DNA of 14,977 nucleotides, taken from contig JAGVCD010000430.1 in NCBI GenBank assembly GCA_020059425.1, positions 1 through 14,977 of the forward strand, given 5' to 3'. Under the pieces are notes generated by a model that saw only the letters and a program-made list of their open reading frames with translations, searched no databases and had not been told where the DNA came from. Position 1 is the first letter of the stretch. Each line of letters opens with the position of its first letter. Below, one piece after another: positions 5,783 through 12,735 of this stretch. Position numbers and translations under genes: made by a program. The stretch is from Chamaesiphon sp. Its GTDB lineage: Bacteria > Cyanobacteriota > Cyanobacteriia > Cyanobacteriales > Chamaesiphonaceae.

Positions 5783-7209
5783 GATTTAGGGAAAGCCACA
5801 GTAAAGGTAGTTCCTTGACCAACTTGGCTCTCGGCTCGCACTTGGGCACCGTAGAGCTGGGCGATCGAACGCACTAAGGTCAAACCCAGACCAATGCCCC
5901 CCGTCCGGCGACCGCGATCTTTATCGACGCGGTAGAAGCGATCGAAAATATGCTCTAGTTCCGTGGGATTGATGCCAATGCCGGTATCTTGAACTTTCAA
6001 TAAGTAGTAGCGGGAAGTAGCTGTGATCGAAATCTGAACATGACCACCATTAGGAGTGTATTTAATGGCATTATCGAGTAAATTACTGACTAGGCGGGCA
6101 ACTCGGTCTTGAGAACCCCAAATTTTAACCGGCTGAATCTGAGTAGAAATAGTGGTGACAATGTGGTGGTGGTGGTGGTGGTAGAGAGTAGAAAATTCTT
6201 CGGTAATATCTAGCACCACTTCATCGAGATCACAACAATCGCGATCGTTTTCTAGCCTTGTTCGATCAAGTTGGGCAAGCAGCAGCAAATCGTTCACAAT
6301 ATTAACCAGTCGCATATTTTGGCTGCGCAATTCGCCTAAAGCTGAGCTGAACGCAGGATGCTGCTTACCTAGCTGGGCAGCATGTCGATCAATTTTCAGT
6401 TGATTGATTGCCAAAGGTGTACGCAGCTCGTGGGCAACGCTGGCCGCGAACTGCTGCTGCTGCTCGTAGGCACTGTACAAAGGCAGCATCGCTCGACCAG
6501 CCAGATACCAGCTTAATCCACCAATAACAAGCAGAGCCAAAGGAAAACTAATTATTAGCCCTGTCCTGAGTGATTGTAGAGAGTTTTCTACATCACTGAT
6601 ATCACGACCAATATAAACTTTACCCCAAGTTACATAGGAAGATTGCTCAAGACTGCGCCCATGGGCTATCAGGGCAGATTGCCGATAGTGCTTGCCATCA
6701 ATATTATTATGCCAATTACTCCAAATGGAATCGCGCTGAGCATCCTTCGCAGAGTTTATGTAACTATCTTTTACTGTGAGGCCAACCGTAGACTTTATAG
6801 CATCTTTCGTGAAGTTTCCATTAGTATCTTTTACGGCTAATCCCGCTGTAGCTTTTACCTGATCTTTGTCATTGACTAAAATTAGGTAATATCGCTCAGC
6901 AGAGCTAAATGCGCTGGTTAAATGTTGCTGAGGCGTTCTGCCTGTGGCACAAGTGGAAGAAATACAAAAATCAGGAAAAACTTCATTGATAGAAGAATCG
7001 ATCCGATCGGGGACAATCAGCTTCGGTTCAAGGTTGTTGTGAACAGTATTGACAATGAAAGAGATTTCCTGATCGATAGTTTCATGATAATGCTGACTTG
7101 TGAAATAGTAGGTATAAACTCCAATAAAAATGTACACCAGCCCGATCATGACTCCGTAAGATAGAGCCAACTGACCTTGGGGGACTCGTAAGAGTTTACG
7201 ATTATTCAT
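5779..7209 (-). CDS. rppB: RppB/NrsS-type sensor histidine kinase
   Basis: This membrane histidine kinase has 476 residues from the ATG. Helix 1 is near residues 14-37, a periplasmic sensor follows to about 215, and helix 2 is near 216-237. The HisKA box SVAHELRTP carries phospho-acceptor His260. The ATPase has an N box (Asn376, Asn380), DTGIG at 408-412 and GGIGLGL at 437-443. The sensor layout, including the pair in FCISSTC (Cys82, Cys87) and WYLAGRAMLP after helix 2, resembles RppB/NrsS of Synechocystis, a nickel/redox sensor. Two oddities are a duplicated 20-residue unit in the sensor and a run of six histidines (344-349) before the ATPase domain. The frame opens at a TTG at 7248. I chose the ATG at 7209, which overlaps the regulator's stop by 8 bases. 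The copper kinase CopS is the alternative role. Confidence 0.88.
   Translation of the reverse strand: MNNRKLLRVPQGQLALSYGVMIGLVYIFIGVYTYYFTSQHYHETIDQEISFIVNTVHNNLEPKLIVPDRIDSSINEVFPDFCISSTCATGRTPQQHLTSAFSSAERYYLILVNDKDQVKATAGLAVKDTNGNFTKDAIKSTVGLTVKDSYINSAKDAQRDSIWSNWHNNIDGKHYRQSALIAHGRSLEQSSYVTWGKVYIGRDISDVENSLQSLRTGLIISFPLALLVIGGLSWYLAGRAMLPLYSAYEQQQQFAASVAHELRTPLAINQLKIDRHAAQLGKQHPAFSSALGELRSQNMRLVNIVNDLLLLAQLDRTRLENDRDCCDLDEVVLDITEEFSTLYHHHHHHIVTTISTQIQPVKIWGSQDRVARLVSNLLDNAIKYTPNGGHVQISITATSRYYLLKVQDTGIGINPTELEHIFDRFYRVDKDRGRRTGGIGLGLTLVRSIAQLYGAQVRAESQVGQGTTFTVAFPKS
6163..6180 (-). repeat. (CAC)6 trinucleotide repeat encoding six histidines in the kinase
   Basis: Six uninterrupted GTG units on the plus strand read as six in-frame CAC codons on the coding strand. 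They produce YHHHHHHI between the HisKA and ATPase domains of the kinase. Simple repeats like this change length by slippage in whole codons. Confidence 0.95.
6709..6828 (-). repeat. Tandem 60-bp / 20-residue duplication in the kinase sensor domain
   Basis: Two adjacent 20-residue units occur in the periplasmic domain. The first contains KATAGLAVKD and the second KSTVGLTVKD, and each starts with KD. The start of a third unit (KDAQRDS) follows. The DNA is diverged, so the duplication is not recent. Boundaries are approximate, within about 30 bases. Confidence 0.7.
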
Positions 7210-7903
7210 GGAAATTAAGGCGGTAGCCGGTTTGAGGAATCGTTTCAATCAGATCTGCGTAGGAAGTCTCCAGAAGCTTTTTGCGGATCTGTCGAATATG
7301 AGAAGCTACTACATTGCTGAAAGAATCGGAATTAAGATCCCAAATGTAGTTACGAATTCGCTCAGTGCTCACGATTTTACCGCTGTTTTTCCAAAGGAAT
7401 TCTAGAATTTGGAATTCTTTGCTGGTCAGGGATATTTCTTGCAGATCTCCCCGAAAATCTGTGTAGACTAGGCTGCGGCGATCGGTATTCAGGGTCAGGC
7501 CCTGGTTTGTCAATATAGTTTCCTCGGTTATTTGACCTTTAATCCGCCGCTGGAATACCCGCAGCCGTGCCAGTAGCTCTAATTGGCTAAAGGGTTTTAC
7601 TAGATAGTCGTCGGCTCCAGCATCTAACCCCTGGACGCGATCGGCAACTTCACCCCGAGCCGTTAAGATCAAGATGGGTAGCACGTACCCCCTTCGTCTG
7701 GCCAAGCCGCACATCTCTACTCCTGAGATGCCCGGAACCATCCAATCTAAGATGGCTAGGTCGTACTCTATTTGGTAACCATGCCAATAGTCCCAAGCTG
7801 CCTGACCGTCGGCAAAAACATCTGCCCAGTAGCCCTCGGTGCACAGAATGTCGGCGATTTCCTCAGCCAGCTCTGTTTCATCTTCTACCAATAAAACCTT
7901 CAT
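7202..7903 (-). CDS. rppA: OmpR/PhoB-family response regulator (RppA/NrsR- or CopR-like)
   Basis: This is a 233-residue two-domain regulator. The receiver domain (1-120) has the acidic pair Glu7/Asp8, phospho-acceptor Asp53 in LAILDWMVPG, Thr81 and Lys103 in DDYLVKPF. The C-terminal winged helix (about 130-228) has the OmpR-type features SLTSKEFQILEFLWKN and SHIRQIRKKL and ends with TGYRLNF. It overlaps the kinase ATG by 8 bases and shares TAATG with the upstream lipoprotein gene, so it is translationally coupled on both sides. It is expected to be phosphorylated by the kinase and to bind direct repeats about 11 bp apart. A matching motif lies before its own operon, before the secreted protein gene and before the RND operon. 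NrsR of Synechocystis controls a nickel RND operon and CopR a copper one, and either role would fit. The symbol is given by family likeness, not proven orthology. Confidence 0.9.
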   Translation of the reverse strand: MKVLLVEDETELAEEIADILCTEGYWADVFADGQAAWDYWHGYQIEYDLAILDWMVPGISGVEMCGLARRRGYVLPILILTARGEVADRVQGLDAGADDYLVKPFSQLELLARLRVFQRRIKGQITEETILTNQGLTLNTDRRSLVYTDFRGDLQEISLTSKEFQILEFLWKNSGKIVSTERIRNYIWDLNSDSFSNVVASHIRQIRKKLLETSYADLIETIPQTGYRLNFHE

Positions 7904-8373
7904 TAGCGATCAAAGCTGAAGCGACCGTCAATGGTTTTGCCATCCACAATGGCAGTAACCTTCACTTGGTACTGGCCTTTAGCTGCGCCGGGGACAACAC
8001 CACCAAAGTGTTTATCGGCAGTATCGTATTTCATCGCTACGGTTTGGTTTTTACCGTCCGGGGTCTGCACTTGCGCCGAGACCTGGGCAGTAGGAATTTC
8101 AGCATGGTTGTCACTCCGCTGTACAAAAACATCTAGGTGAGTTTGGTTAGCCTCCTTAGAGGGCACAAATTCTAGGTGTATTCCTCCAGATTCCACCACC
8201 GATCCACCAGCCTTGGGGCTATGGCTGGCACTGGCTGAAGCGGCAGCAGGCTCCACACTAGCAGCAACAGAAGGGGACTCAGTGGTAACTGATGGCGTGT
8301 TACTACAAGCCGCCAGAAAAGACAACATTAGACAGCCTAATAAAATTTGGCCAGTAGGAGCAAAGTTCAACAT
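7903..8373 (-). CDS. Small lipoprotein with FixH/YtkA-like beta-sandwich domain
   Basis: This 156-residue protein has a lipoprotein signal peptide with lipobox FLAAC (Cys23), a low-complexity Ser/Ala/Pro linker (about 25-62) and a compact beta-rich domain at about 65-156. The domain contains GGIHLEFVPSKEANQTHLDVFV and ends GQYQVKVTAIVDGKTIDGRFSF, split here at natural strands. The pattern of strands resembles FixH/YtkA-like immunoglobulin domains, which turn up often beside metal-efflux and copper-handling genes. It should sit in the periplasm or on the outer face of a membrane. It begins 22 bases after the DUF305 stop, and its stop overlaps the ATG of the response regulator (TAATG). This suggests a periplasmic accessory for metal sensing or chaperoning. 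No metal ligand cluster is obvious, so its function is uncertain. Confidence 0.78.
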   Translation of the reverse strand: MLNFAPTGQILLGCLMLSFLAACSNTPSVTTESPSVAASVEPAAASASASHSPKAGGSVVESGGIHLEFVPSKEANQTHLDVFVQRSDNHAEIPTAQVSAQVQTPDGKNQTVAMKYDTADKHFGGVVPGAAKGQYQVKVTAIVDGKTIDGRFSFDR

Positions 8374-8395
8374 GGGTGGTCAACAGATTGAAAAA

Positions 8396-9076
8396 CTAAG
8401 ATTTAGGATACCATTGCTGTTGCCAGCGCTGCATTTGAGAAATTTCTTGCTGCTGAGAAGCAATAATGCCTTTGGCGAGCTTTTGCATCTCAGGCCGTTT
8501 AGACTTCTTGGCTAAGTCTTGAGCCATCGTTACAGCTCCTTGGTGGTGCGGAATCATCGCTACTAAGAAACGGCGATCAAACTGAGCATCGGCAGCTCCC
8601 AGATCTACATCCATTTGCATCATTTTCCGATATTCCTCGGTCATGGGCATTTCGTGATTAGCCTCTGCGTGCCACATCATCGCTGTTGCCGATGCTTTGG
8701 GATACCACTGCTTTCGCCATTTCTGCATCTGGCTTACTTCTTGGTCTTGGGCAGCAATAATGCTCTTAGCCAGTTTGATAATTTCTGGCCTTTTGGAGTT
8801 AGGAAGAGCTGCTTTGGCCATCACGACTGCTCCTTGATGATGGGGCACCATCGCATCAATAAAGCGGAGGTCATAGTTGGCATTAGCTGGCCCTAGATCC
8901 ATATTATGACTGCTGCCGCTACCATGGTTCATCCCACCATGTCCACCTTGCTGCTCTTTAGCCACGGCGACAGGGGTATTAACTGGATTAGCAGCGGTAT
9001 TGGCACTACAGGCGACCATACCCCAGCTTGAACCAACTAGCAGCAGTCCTAAAAGCTTACTTTTGCTTACGATCAT
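8396..9076 (-). CDS. Tandem DUF305 lipoprotein, CopM-like periplasmic metal-binding protein
   Basis: This 226-residue protein has a lipobox (VACS, Cys23) and then a Gly/His/Met-rich stretch (HGGMNHGSGSSHNMD, residues 46-60). Two DUF305 four-helix repeats follow. Each repeat has the signature MVPHHQGAVVMAK (76-88) or MIPHHQGAVTMAQ (174-186), a KRPE turn and a C-terminal WYPK. A Met/His-rich linker (MMWHAEANHEMPM) joins the repeats. CopM of Synechocystis, also a double-DUF305 periplasmic protein encoded with a two-component system, binds copper, so Cu(I)/Ag(I) binding is the best guess. The gene is first in an operon with the small lipoprotein, regulator and kinase. A putative response-regulator site at 9121-9135 lies 44 bases before the ATG. 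Only a weak -10-like TAGTTC (9097-9092) is visible. Confidence 0.9.
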   Translation of the reverse strand: MIVSKSKLLGLLLVGSSWGMVACSANTAANPVNTPVAVAKEQQGGHGGMNHGSGSSHNMDLGPANANYDLRFIDAMVPHHQGAVVMAKAALPNSKRPEIIKLAKSIIAAQDQEVSQMQKWRKQWYPKASATAMMWHAEANHEMPMTEEYRKMMQMDVDLGAADAQFDRRFLVAMIPHHQGAVTMAQDLAKKSKRPEMQKLAKGIIASQQQEISQMQRWQQQWYPKS

Positions 9077-9120
9077 AACGCCACTGTCATAGAACTACGT
9101 CTCAGTCTAAATGGCAGGTG

Positions 9121-9173
9121 ATGAGTTTTGGATGATCCGGGGTAAATGGATTTCGAGATCATCCAAAACTCAT
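9121..9173. promoter_or_regulatory. 17-bp perfect inverted repeat between divergent genes; two copies of a shared operator motif
   Basis: Arms at 9121-9137 and 9157-9173 are perfectly complementary over 17 bases and are separated by 19 bases. Each arm contains TCATCCAAAACTCAT when read toward its own gene: the left arm toward the DUF305 operon, the right arm toward the secreted protein. Within an arm, [AC]TCAT occurs twice 11 bp apart, as expected for OmpR-type regulators. A 12-of-15 match lies before the RND operon at 14735-14749. No T-run follows either arm, so it is more likely an operator than a terminator. Confidence 0.7.
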
Positions 9174-9244
9174 GTCTGTTTGGCTATGGTGGTCTCAGCA
9201 ATGCTTCTCACTGGAAGCCGCAGCAGTCCAAAAACCGAACAAAA

Positions 9245-9568
9245 ATGAAACAACACAACGGGGTACTTGCGTTATTAGTCAGCATGGGGACGATCTTACC
9301 TTTTCCGGCAGTAGCCCAATCGTCTTTGGCCTCAGCCAGCAACGAGATTACTCCTTTCGAGCTGGTGTATCGGGGATACCAGAGACGCTACCATGCTCAA
9401 GGTATCGGCGGCTTTGGGACATTTCTGCAAGAAGTGCGCTGGGGCAGAATCAAAGCCAGTAAATTGGTAGCAGCGGCGATCGCTGCTGGCGACCTTCCAG
9501 CCACAGCAAGCCAAGATTCAGAATATCTCAAGCGAGTGGAAAACCAACTCTGGAGCATATCTCGTTGA
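9245..9568 (+). CDS. Small secreted protein of unknown function
   Basis: This 107-residue protein has a clear Sec signal peptide: MKQHN, then a hydrophobic core, with likely cleavage after FPAVAQ. The mature part is about 80 residues, has no cysteine, and contains GYQRRYHAQGIGGFGTFLQEVRWG and KLVAAAIAAGDLP, suggesting a short helical bundle. I do not recognise a characterised family. The frame extends upstream to 9146, but that would run through the inverted repeat and place the signal peptide internally, so the ATG at 9245 is preferred although no good Shine-Dalgarno precedes it. The gene is alone on the plus strand between metal operons. The right arm of the inverted repeat lies 71 bases upstream and a strong hairpin follows the stop, so it looks like a complete, regulated transcription unit. 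Co-regulation with the metal genes is inferred. Confidence 0.78.
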   Translation: MKQHNGVLALLVSMGTILPFPAVAQSSLASASNEITPFELVYRGYQRRYHAQGIGGFGTFLQEVRWGRIKASKLVAAAIAAGDLPATASQDSEYLKRVENQLWSISR

Positions 9569-9580
9569 TCGATCCATACT

Positions 9581-9619
9581 GACTGCTGAGCGATCAATTG
9601 GGAGGATCGCTCAGCAGTC
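9581..9619. terminator. Strong hairpin terminator shared by convergent genes
   Basis: Perfect 15-bp arms (GACTGCTGAGCGATC at 9581-9595 and its complement at 9605-9619) enclose a 9-base loop. The hairpin begins 12 bases after the secreted-protein stop and lies just past the RND pump stop (9623-9625). A short T-rich stretch follows on the plus strand only, so termination should be best in that direction, and the stem also guards the RND transcript's end. Confidence 0.85.
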
Positions 9620-9622
9620 CAA

Positions 9623-12600
9623 TTATTTTAAGGTTTGTCGATCGGATTTCGGGAAAAGATGATTGCCGAACTTGATGTACAAAGCTGGCAGCACGATTAG
9701 GGTGATGATCGTAGAAGTAAACAGCCCCCCAAACACCACGATCGACAGAGGTTGAAGCAGCTCCTGCCCCGGCCCACCCTGCAAAATTGTAGGAGCTAAG
9801 CCCAAGGACGAAGTCAAGGCCGTCATCAAAATTGCATTCAGCCGCTCCAGCGACCCCTTCACTACCACTTCTGCTAGGGGCATCCCAGCCTCATGCTTGC
9901 TATTGTAGTTATCTACCAAGAGCAGACCGTTGCGCGTCGCCACCCCAAACAGGGAAACAAACCCCACCAAAGAAGCCACCGATAGCACCCCGCCAGTCAT
10001 TGCCACCGCCGCCACCCCGCCAATGAGGCCGATCGGCAAGTTAATCATAATCATCACTACCGAAGGAATTGACTTCACTGATAGGTACATTAAAACCGTA
10101 ATGCCCACAAAAGCCAGCAGACTAAAGGCCATAATATTGCTAGTAGCTCGCTCTTCGGCCTCAAACTGCCCTGCATAGGTAATAAAATAGCCGCTGGGCA
10201 GTACTACATTAGCTTTCACCTTAACTTCAATTTCATTGACGATCGAGCGCAGATCGCGACCCTTGGCATTGGCACTGATCACCACAGTGCGCGCCACATT
10301 TTCCCGGTTAATAGTATTCGGCCCCTCTCCCATTTCCACCTGAGCCACCGCCCCCAGCGGAATTTTGACACCGGTTGGCGTATCGATCGACAAGCTACTA
10401 ATTGTTTGCAGGTTTTGCCTAGCGGTGGGCTGCAACCACACCAGCAGATCGAAAGACTGCTGCCGATCTAAAACCTGAGAAACCACCTGACCCCGCAGAG
10501 CCAGTTCGATGATGTTAGAAATATTCGCAATCGACAGACCATAGCGACTAGCTGCCGCCCGATCAAACTTAATCTGAATCTGGGGAATAGGCACCTGTTG
10601 CTCTAGAGCCAAATCCACCACCCCATTTACCGTCTTCATTTGATTCTCGATCCCTGTCCCGATCTTCCGCAGCTCGGCTAACTCCGGGCCAGAAATCTTC
10701 ACGGCGATCGCGCTGCGTACTCCTGAGAGCACTTCATCCATCCGGTGCGACAAAAAACCACCCACGTTGGGCGCAGTCCCCGGTATCGCAGCAAAAACCT
10801 GCCGGAGCTTAGCTAAGGTACTTGATCGCTGTCTCATGCCCGCATCACTCAACTCCACATCGACGTGCGCCAAGTTTACCCCAGCAGCGTCAGCATCACC
10901 AGCCGCTCGCCCCGACCGGGTTTGCACAAACTTAAAGTTTTTATCGTTCTGCAAAGCCTTTTCCACTGCTACTCCAGCCTGAGTAGAAGCGTTCAAAGAC
11001 ACTCCGGGATAGAGGGTTAAAGTGTTGACCATCGTCTGTTCCTGAAACTCTGGCAAAAAGACCCTTCCAAAGGTCGGAATCGTCACTACAGCCGCAATCA
11101 CCAGTACCAACGCCAAGCCAGCAATCGGGTAAGTGCCCCGAAAAGCCCATTTTAAACAGCGGGCATAGCCCTGCTTACAAGTTCGCGCCAGCCAAGGTTC
11201 GCGCTGTGTAATTTTTACACCAGGTAATAAAATGGCACAGATCGCAGGCGATATTAGTAGTGATTCTAAGCTAGAAGTAATCACTACCGCCAAATAGGCA
11301 ATACCCATTGGCGTAAAAATTCGTCCTTCCACACCAGGCAGCGTAAAGATGGGGGAAAACACAATAATGCCAATCACCGTGGCACCAATCAGCGATTCGC
11401 GCACTTCTTCCGACCCTTTGAAAATCACCTCTAGGGGATGCAGCGGAATTTCGGCCTGTTTATTTTCCCGCAGGCGGCGATAGGTGTTTTCGCCGTAGAC
11501 GATCGCATCATCGATCGCCGTGCCAATGGCCACAGTTAACCCGCCCAGAGTCATAGTATTCAAGCCAATGCCCAGCCAAGACAGCACCAGCAAGCTCAAT
11601 ATCAGAGTCAAAACAAAATCCAACAGACAAACGGCGAGAGTGCGCCAGTTCATCAAAAATGGAATCAGAATAATACCCGCGATGATACTTCCTTGGGTGA
11701 GGGAAGAGATAACGTTTTGGACAGAGGAATTGATGTAGCCATTTTGTTGAAAGGTAGTGGTGACTTGAATACCGGCTGGTAAGCTCTTTTGGATGTCATT
11801 CATGGCCGCAGCCACCGCCCGCGATACCTTAGGCGTATCTACCGCCGGTCTTTTGTTCACTATCACAATCACTGCGGGCTGACCGTTAAAACTGCCGTCG
11901 CCGCGCTTGATTTCGCCGCCGAGGCGCACCTCAGCGACATCTTGAATTTGTACCGGTACTCCATTGCGGGTAGTGATCGTGCCTTGGCGCAGGTCTTCTA
12001 AGGATTCAATGCGACCAATGCCGCGAATTAACTGCTCGCGATCGGGCGTGATGATATAGCCACCAGCCGCATTGGTGTTTGTTCCTTTGGCTGCTATGGC
12101 TACTTGCTCTAGGGTGACATTAGCCGCCGTAAGCTTGGCCGGATCTACCAGCACTTGGTATTGCTTAGCTTCACCACCAAATACCAAAATTTGACTGACT
12201 CCCGGTACCGCCAACAGGCGGTTGGTTATGGGGCCATCTATTAAACGTCTTACCTCCATTAAAGTTTGGCCACTATTGGGCTGAACGGTAAAAGCGTATT
12301 GCAGCACCAAGCCAACTGGCGAAGACTGCGGAGAAATTTGCGGCGGGTCGATGCCAGAGGGCAGTTTACCCGCTGCTTGCTGGATTCTCTCAGCAACGAA
12401 TTGCCGCGCTTGGTAAGAGTCAGTGCTCCAATCAAACACCACGCGGACAGTGGAAATACCTGCCGCCGAAGAGGAACGCACCGCAGTAACACCGGGAGCG
12501 CCATTGATCGCACTTTCAATCGGCAAAGTCACCAGCGATTCCACTTCTTCGGGGGCGAGTCCGGGAGCTTCGGTTTGGATTTCTACCTGAGGTGGAGCAA

Positions 12601-12724
12601 AGGGCGGCAATACATCCAAGGGCATTTGAGGAATTACGTAGCCAGTATAAATCACCAGCAAGATCGTGCCCAGCACTACTAACCAGCGCCGATCGATCAC
12701 CCATTGCACAATATTATTTAGCAT
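9623..12724 (-). CDS. HME-RND heavy-metal efflux pump (CusA/CzcA/NrsA family)
   Basis: This 1033-residue inner-membrane RND transporter has the usual length and layout. An N-terminal helix is followed by VIPQMPLDVLPPF, a periplasmic domain, helices 2-6 from about 340, a second large periplasmic loop and six C-terminal helices ending VLPALYIKFG. Helix 4 reads AIGTAIDDAIVYGENTYRRL with Asp405, Asp406 and Glu412, the proton-relay acidic residues of heavy-metal RND pumps. Around the substrate site it has RMDEVLSGVRSAIAVKI. CusA is recalled to have one of its copper-binding methionines near here, and this protein has Glu at the apparent position. That leans toward Ni, Co or Zn, but alignment is needed. 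The gene starts 11 bases after the adaptor and forms a tripartite pump with it. No outer-membrane channel gene is in the window, so a TolC-like partner must be encoded elsewhere. Confidence 0.95.
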   Translation of the reverse strand: MLNNIVQWVIDRRWLVVLGTILLVIYTGYVIPQMPLDVLPPFAPPQVEIQTEAPGLAPEEVESLVTLPIESAINGAPGVTAVRSSSAAGISTVRVVFDWSTDSYQARQFVAERIQQAAGKLPSGIDPPQISPQSSPVGLVLQYAFTVQPNSGQTLMEVRRLIDGPITNRLLAVPGVSQILVFGGEAKQYQVLVDPAKLTAANVTLEQVAIAAKGTNTNAAGGYIITPDREQLIRGIGRIESLEDLRQGTITTRNGVPVQIQDVAEVRLGGEIKRGDGSFNGQPAVIVIVNKRPAVDTPKVSRAVAAAMNDIQKSLPAGIQVTTTFQQNGYINSSVQNVISSLTQGSIIAGIILIPFLMNWRTLAVCLLDFVLTLILSLLVLSWLGIGLNTMTLGGLTVAIGTAIDDAIVYGENTYRRLRENKQAEIPLHPLEVIFKGSEEVRESLIGATVIGIIVFSPIFTLPGVEGRIFTPMGIAYLAVVITSSLESLLISPAICAILLPGVKITQREPWLARTCKQGYARCLKWAFRGTYPIAGLALVLVIAAVVTIPTFGRVFLPEFQEQTMVNTLTLYPGVSLNASTQAGVAVEKALQNDKNFKFVQTRSGRAAGDADAAGVNLAHVDVELSDAGMRQRSSTLAKLRQVFAAIPGTAPNVGGFLSHRMDEVLSGVRSAIAVKISGPELAELRKIGTGIENQMKTVNGVVDLALEQQVPIPQIQIKFDRAAASRYGLSIANISNIIELALRGQVVSQVLDRQQSFDLLVWLQPTARQNLQTISSLSIDTPTGVKIPLGAVAQVEMGEGPNTINRENVARTVVISANAKGRDLRSIVNEIEVKVKANVVLPSGYFITYAGQFEAEERATSNIMAFSLLAFVGITVLMYLSVKSIPSVVMIMINLPIGLIGGVAAVAMTGGVLSVASLVGFVSLFGVATRNGLLLVDNYNSKHEAGMPLAEVVVKGSLERLNAILMTALTSSLGLAPTILQGGPGQELLQPLSIVVFGGLFTSTIITLIVLPALYIKFGNHLFPKSDRQTLK

Positions 12725-12735
12725 GTCACTGAAGC

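Noticed and set aside
5718..5849. Longer MerR start inside the kinase gene
   Set aside because: The extra 44 residues lack MerR features and would cover the MerR-type promoter; GAGGG before the ATG at 5717 is convincing.
6163..6180. His-tag contamination from a vector
   Set aside because: The six His codons are all CAC, in frame inside the kinase between conserved domains, with no vector sequence around them.
7210..7248. TTG start of the kinase 13 codons further upstream
   Set aside because: There is no ribosome binding site at a useful distance, and the ATG at 7209 gives the usual 8-base overlap with the regulator gene.
9121..9619. A small mobile element bounded by the two inverted repeats around the secreted-protein gene
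   Set aside because: The two hairpins have different sequences, no target-site duplication is visible, and there is no transposase. Operator and terminator roles fit better.
12266..12682. A 138-codon plus-strand open frame opposite the RND pump
   Set aside because: The RND frame is strongly conserved in family motifs here; the antisense translation is Arg/His/Gln-rich with no family signal.
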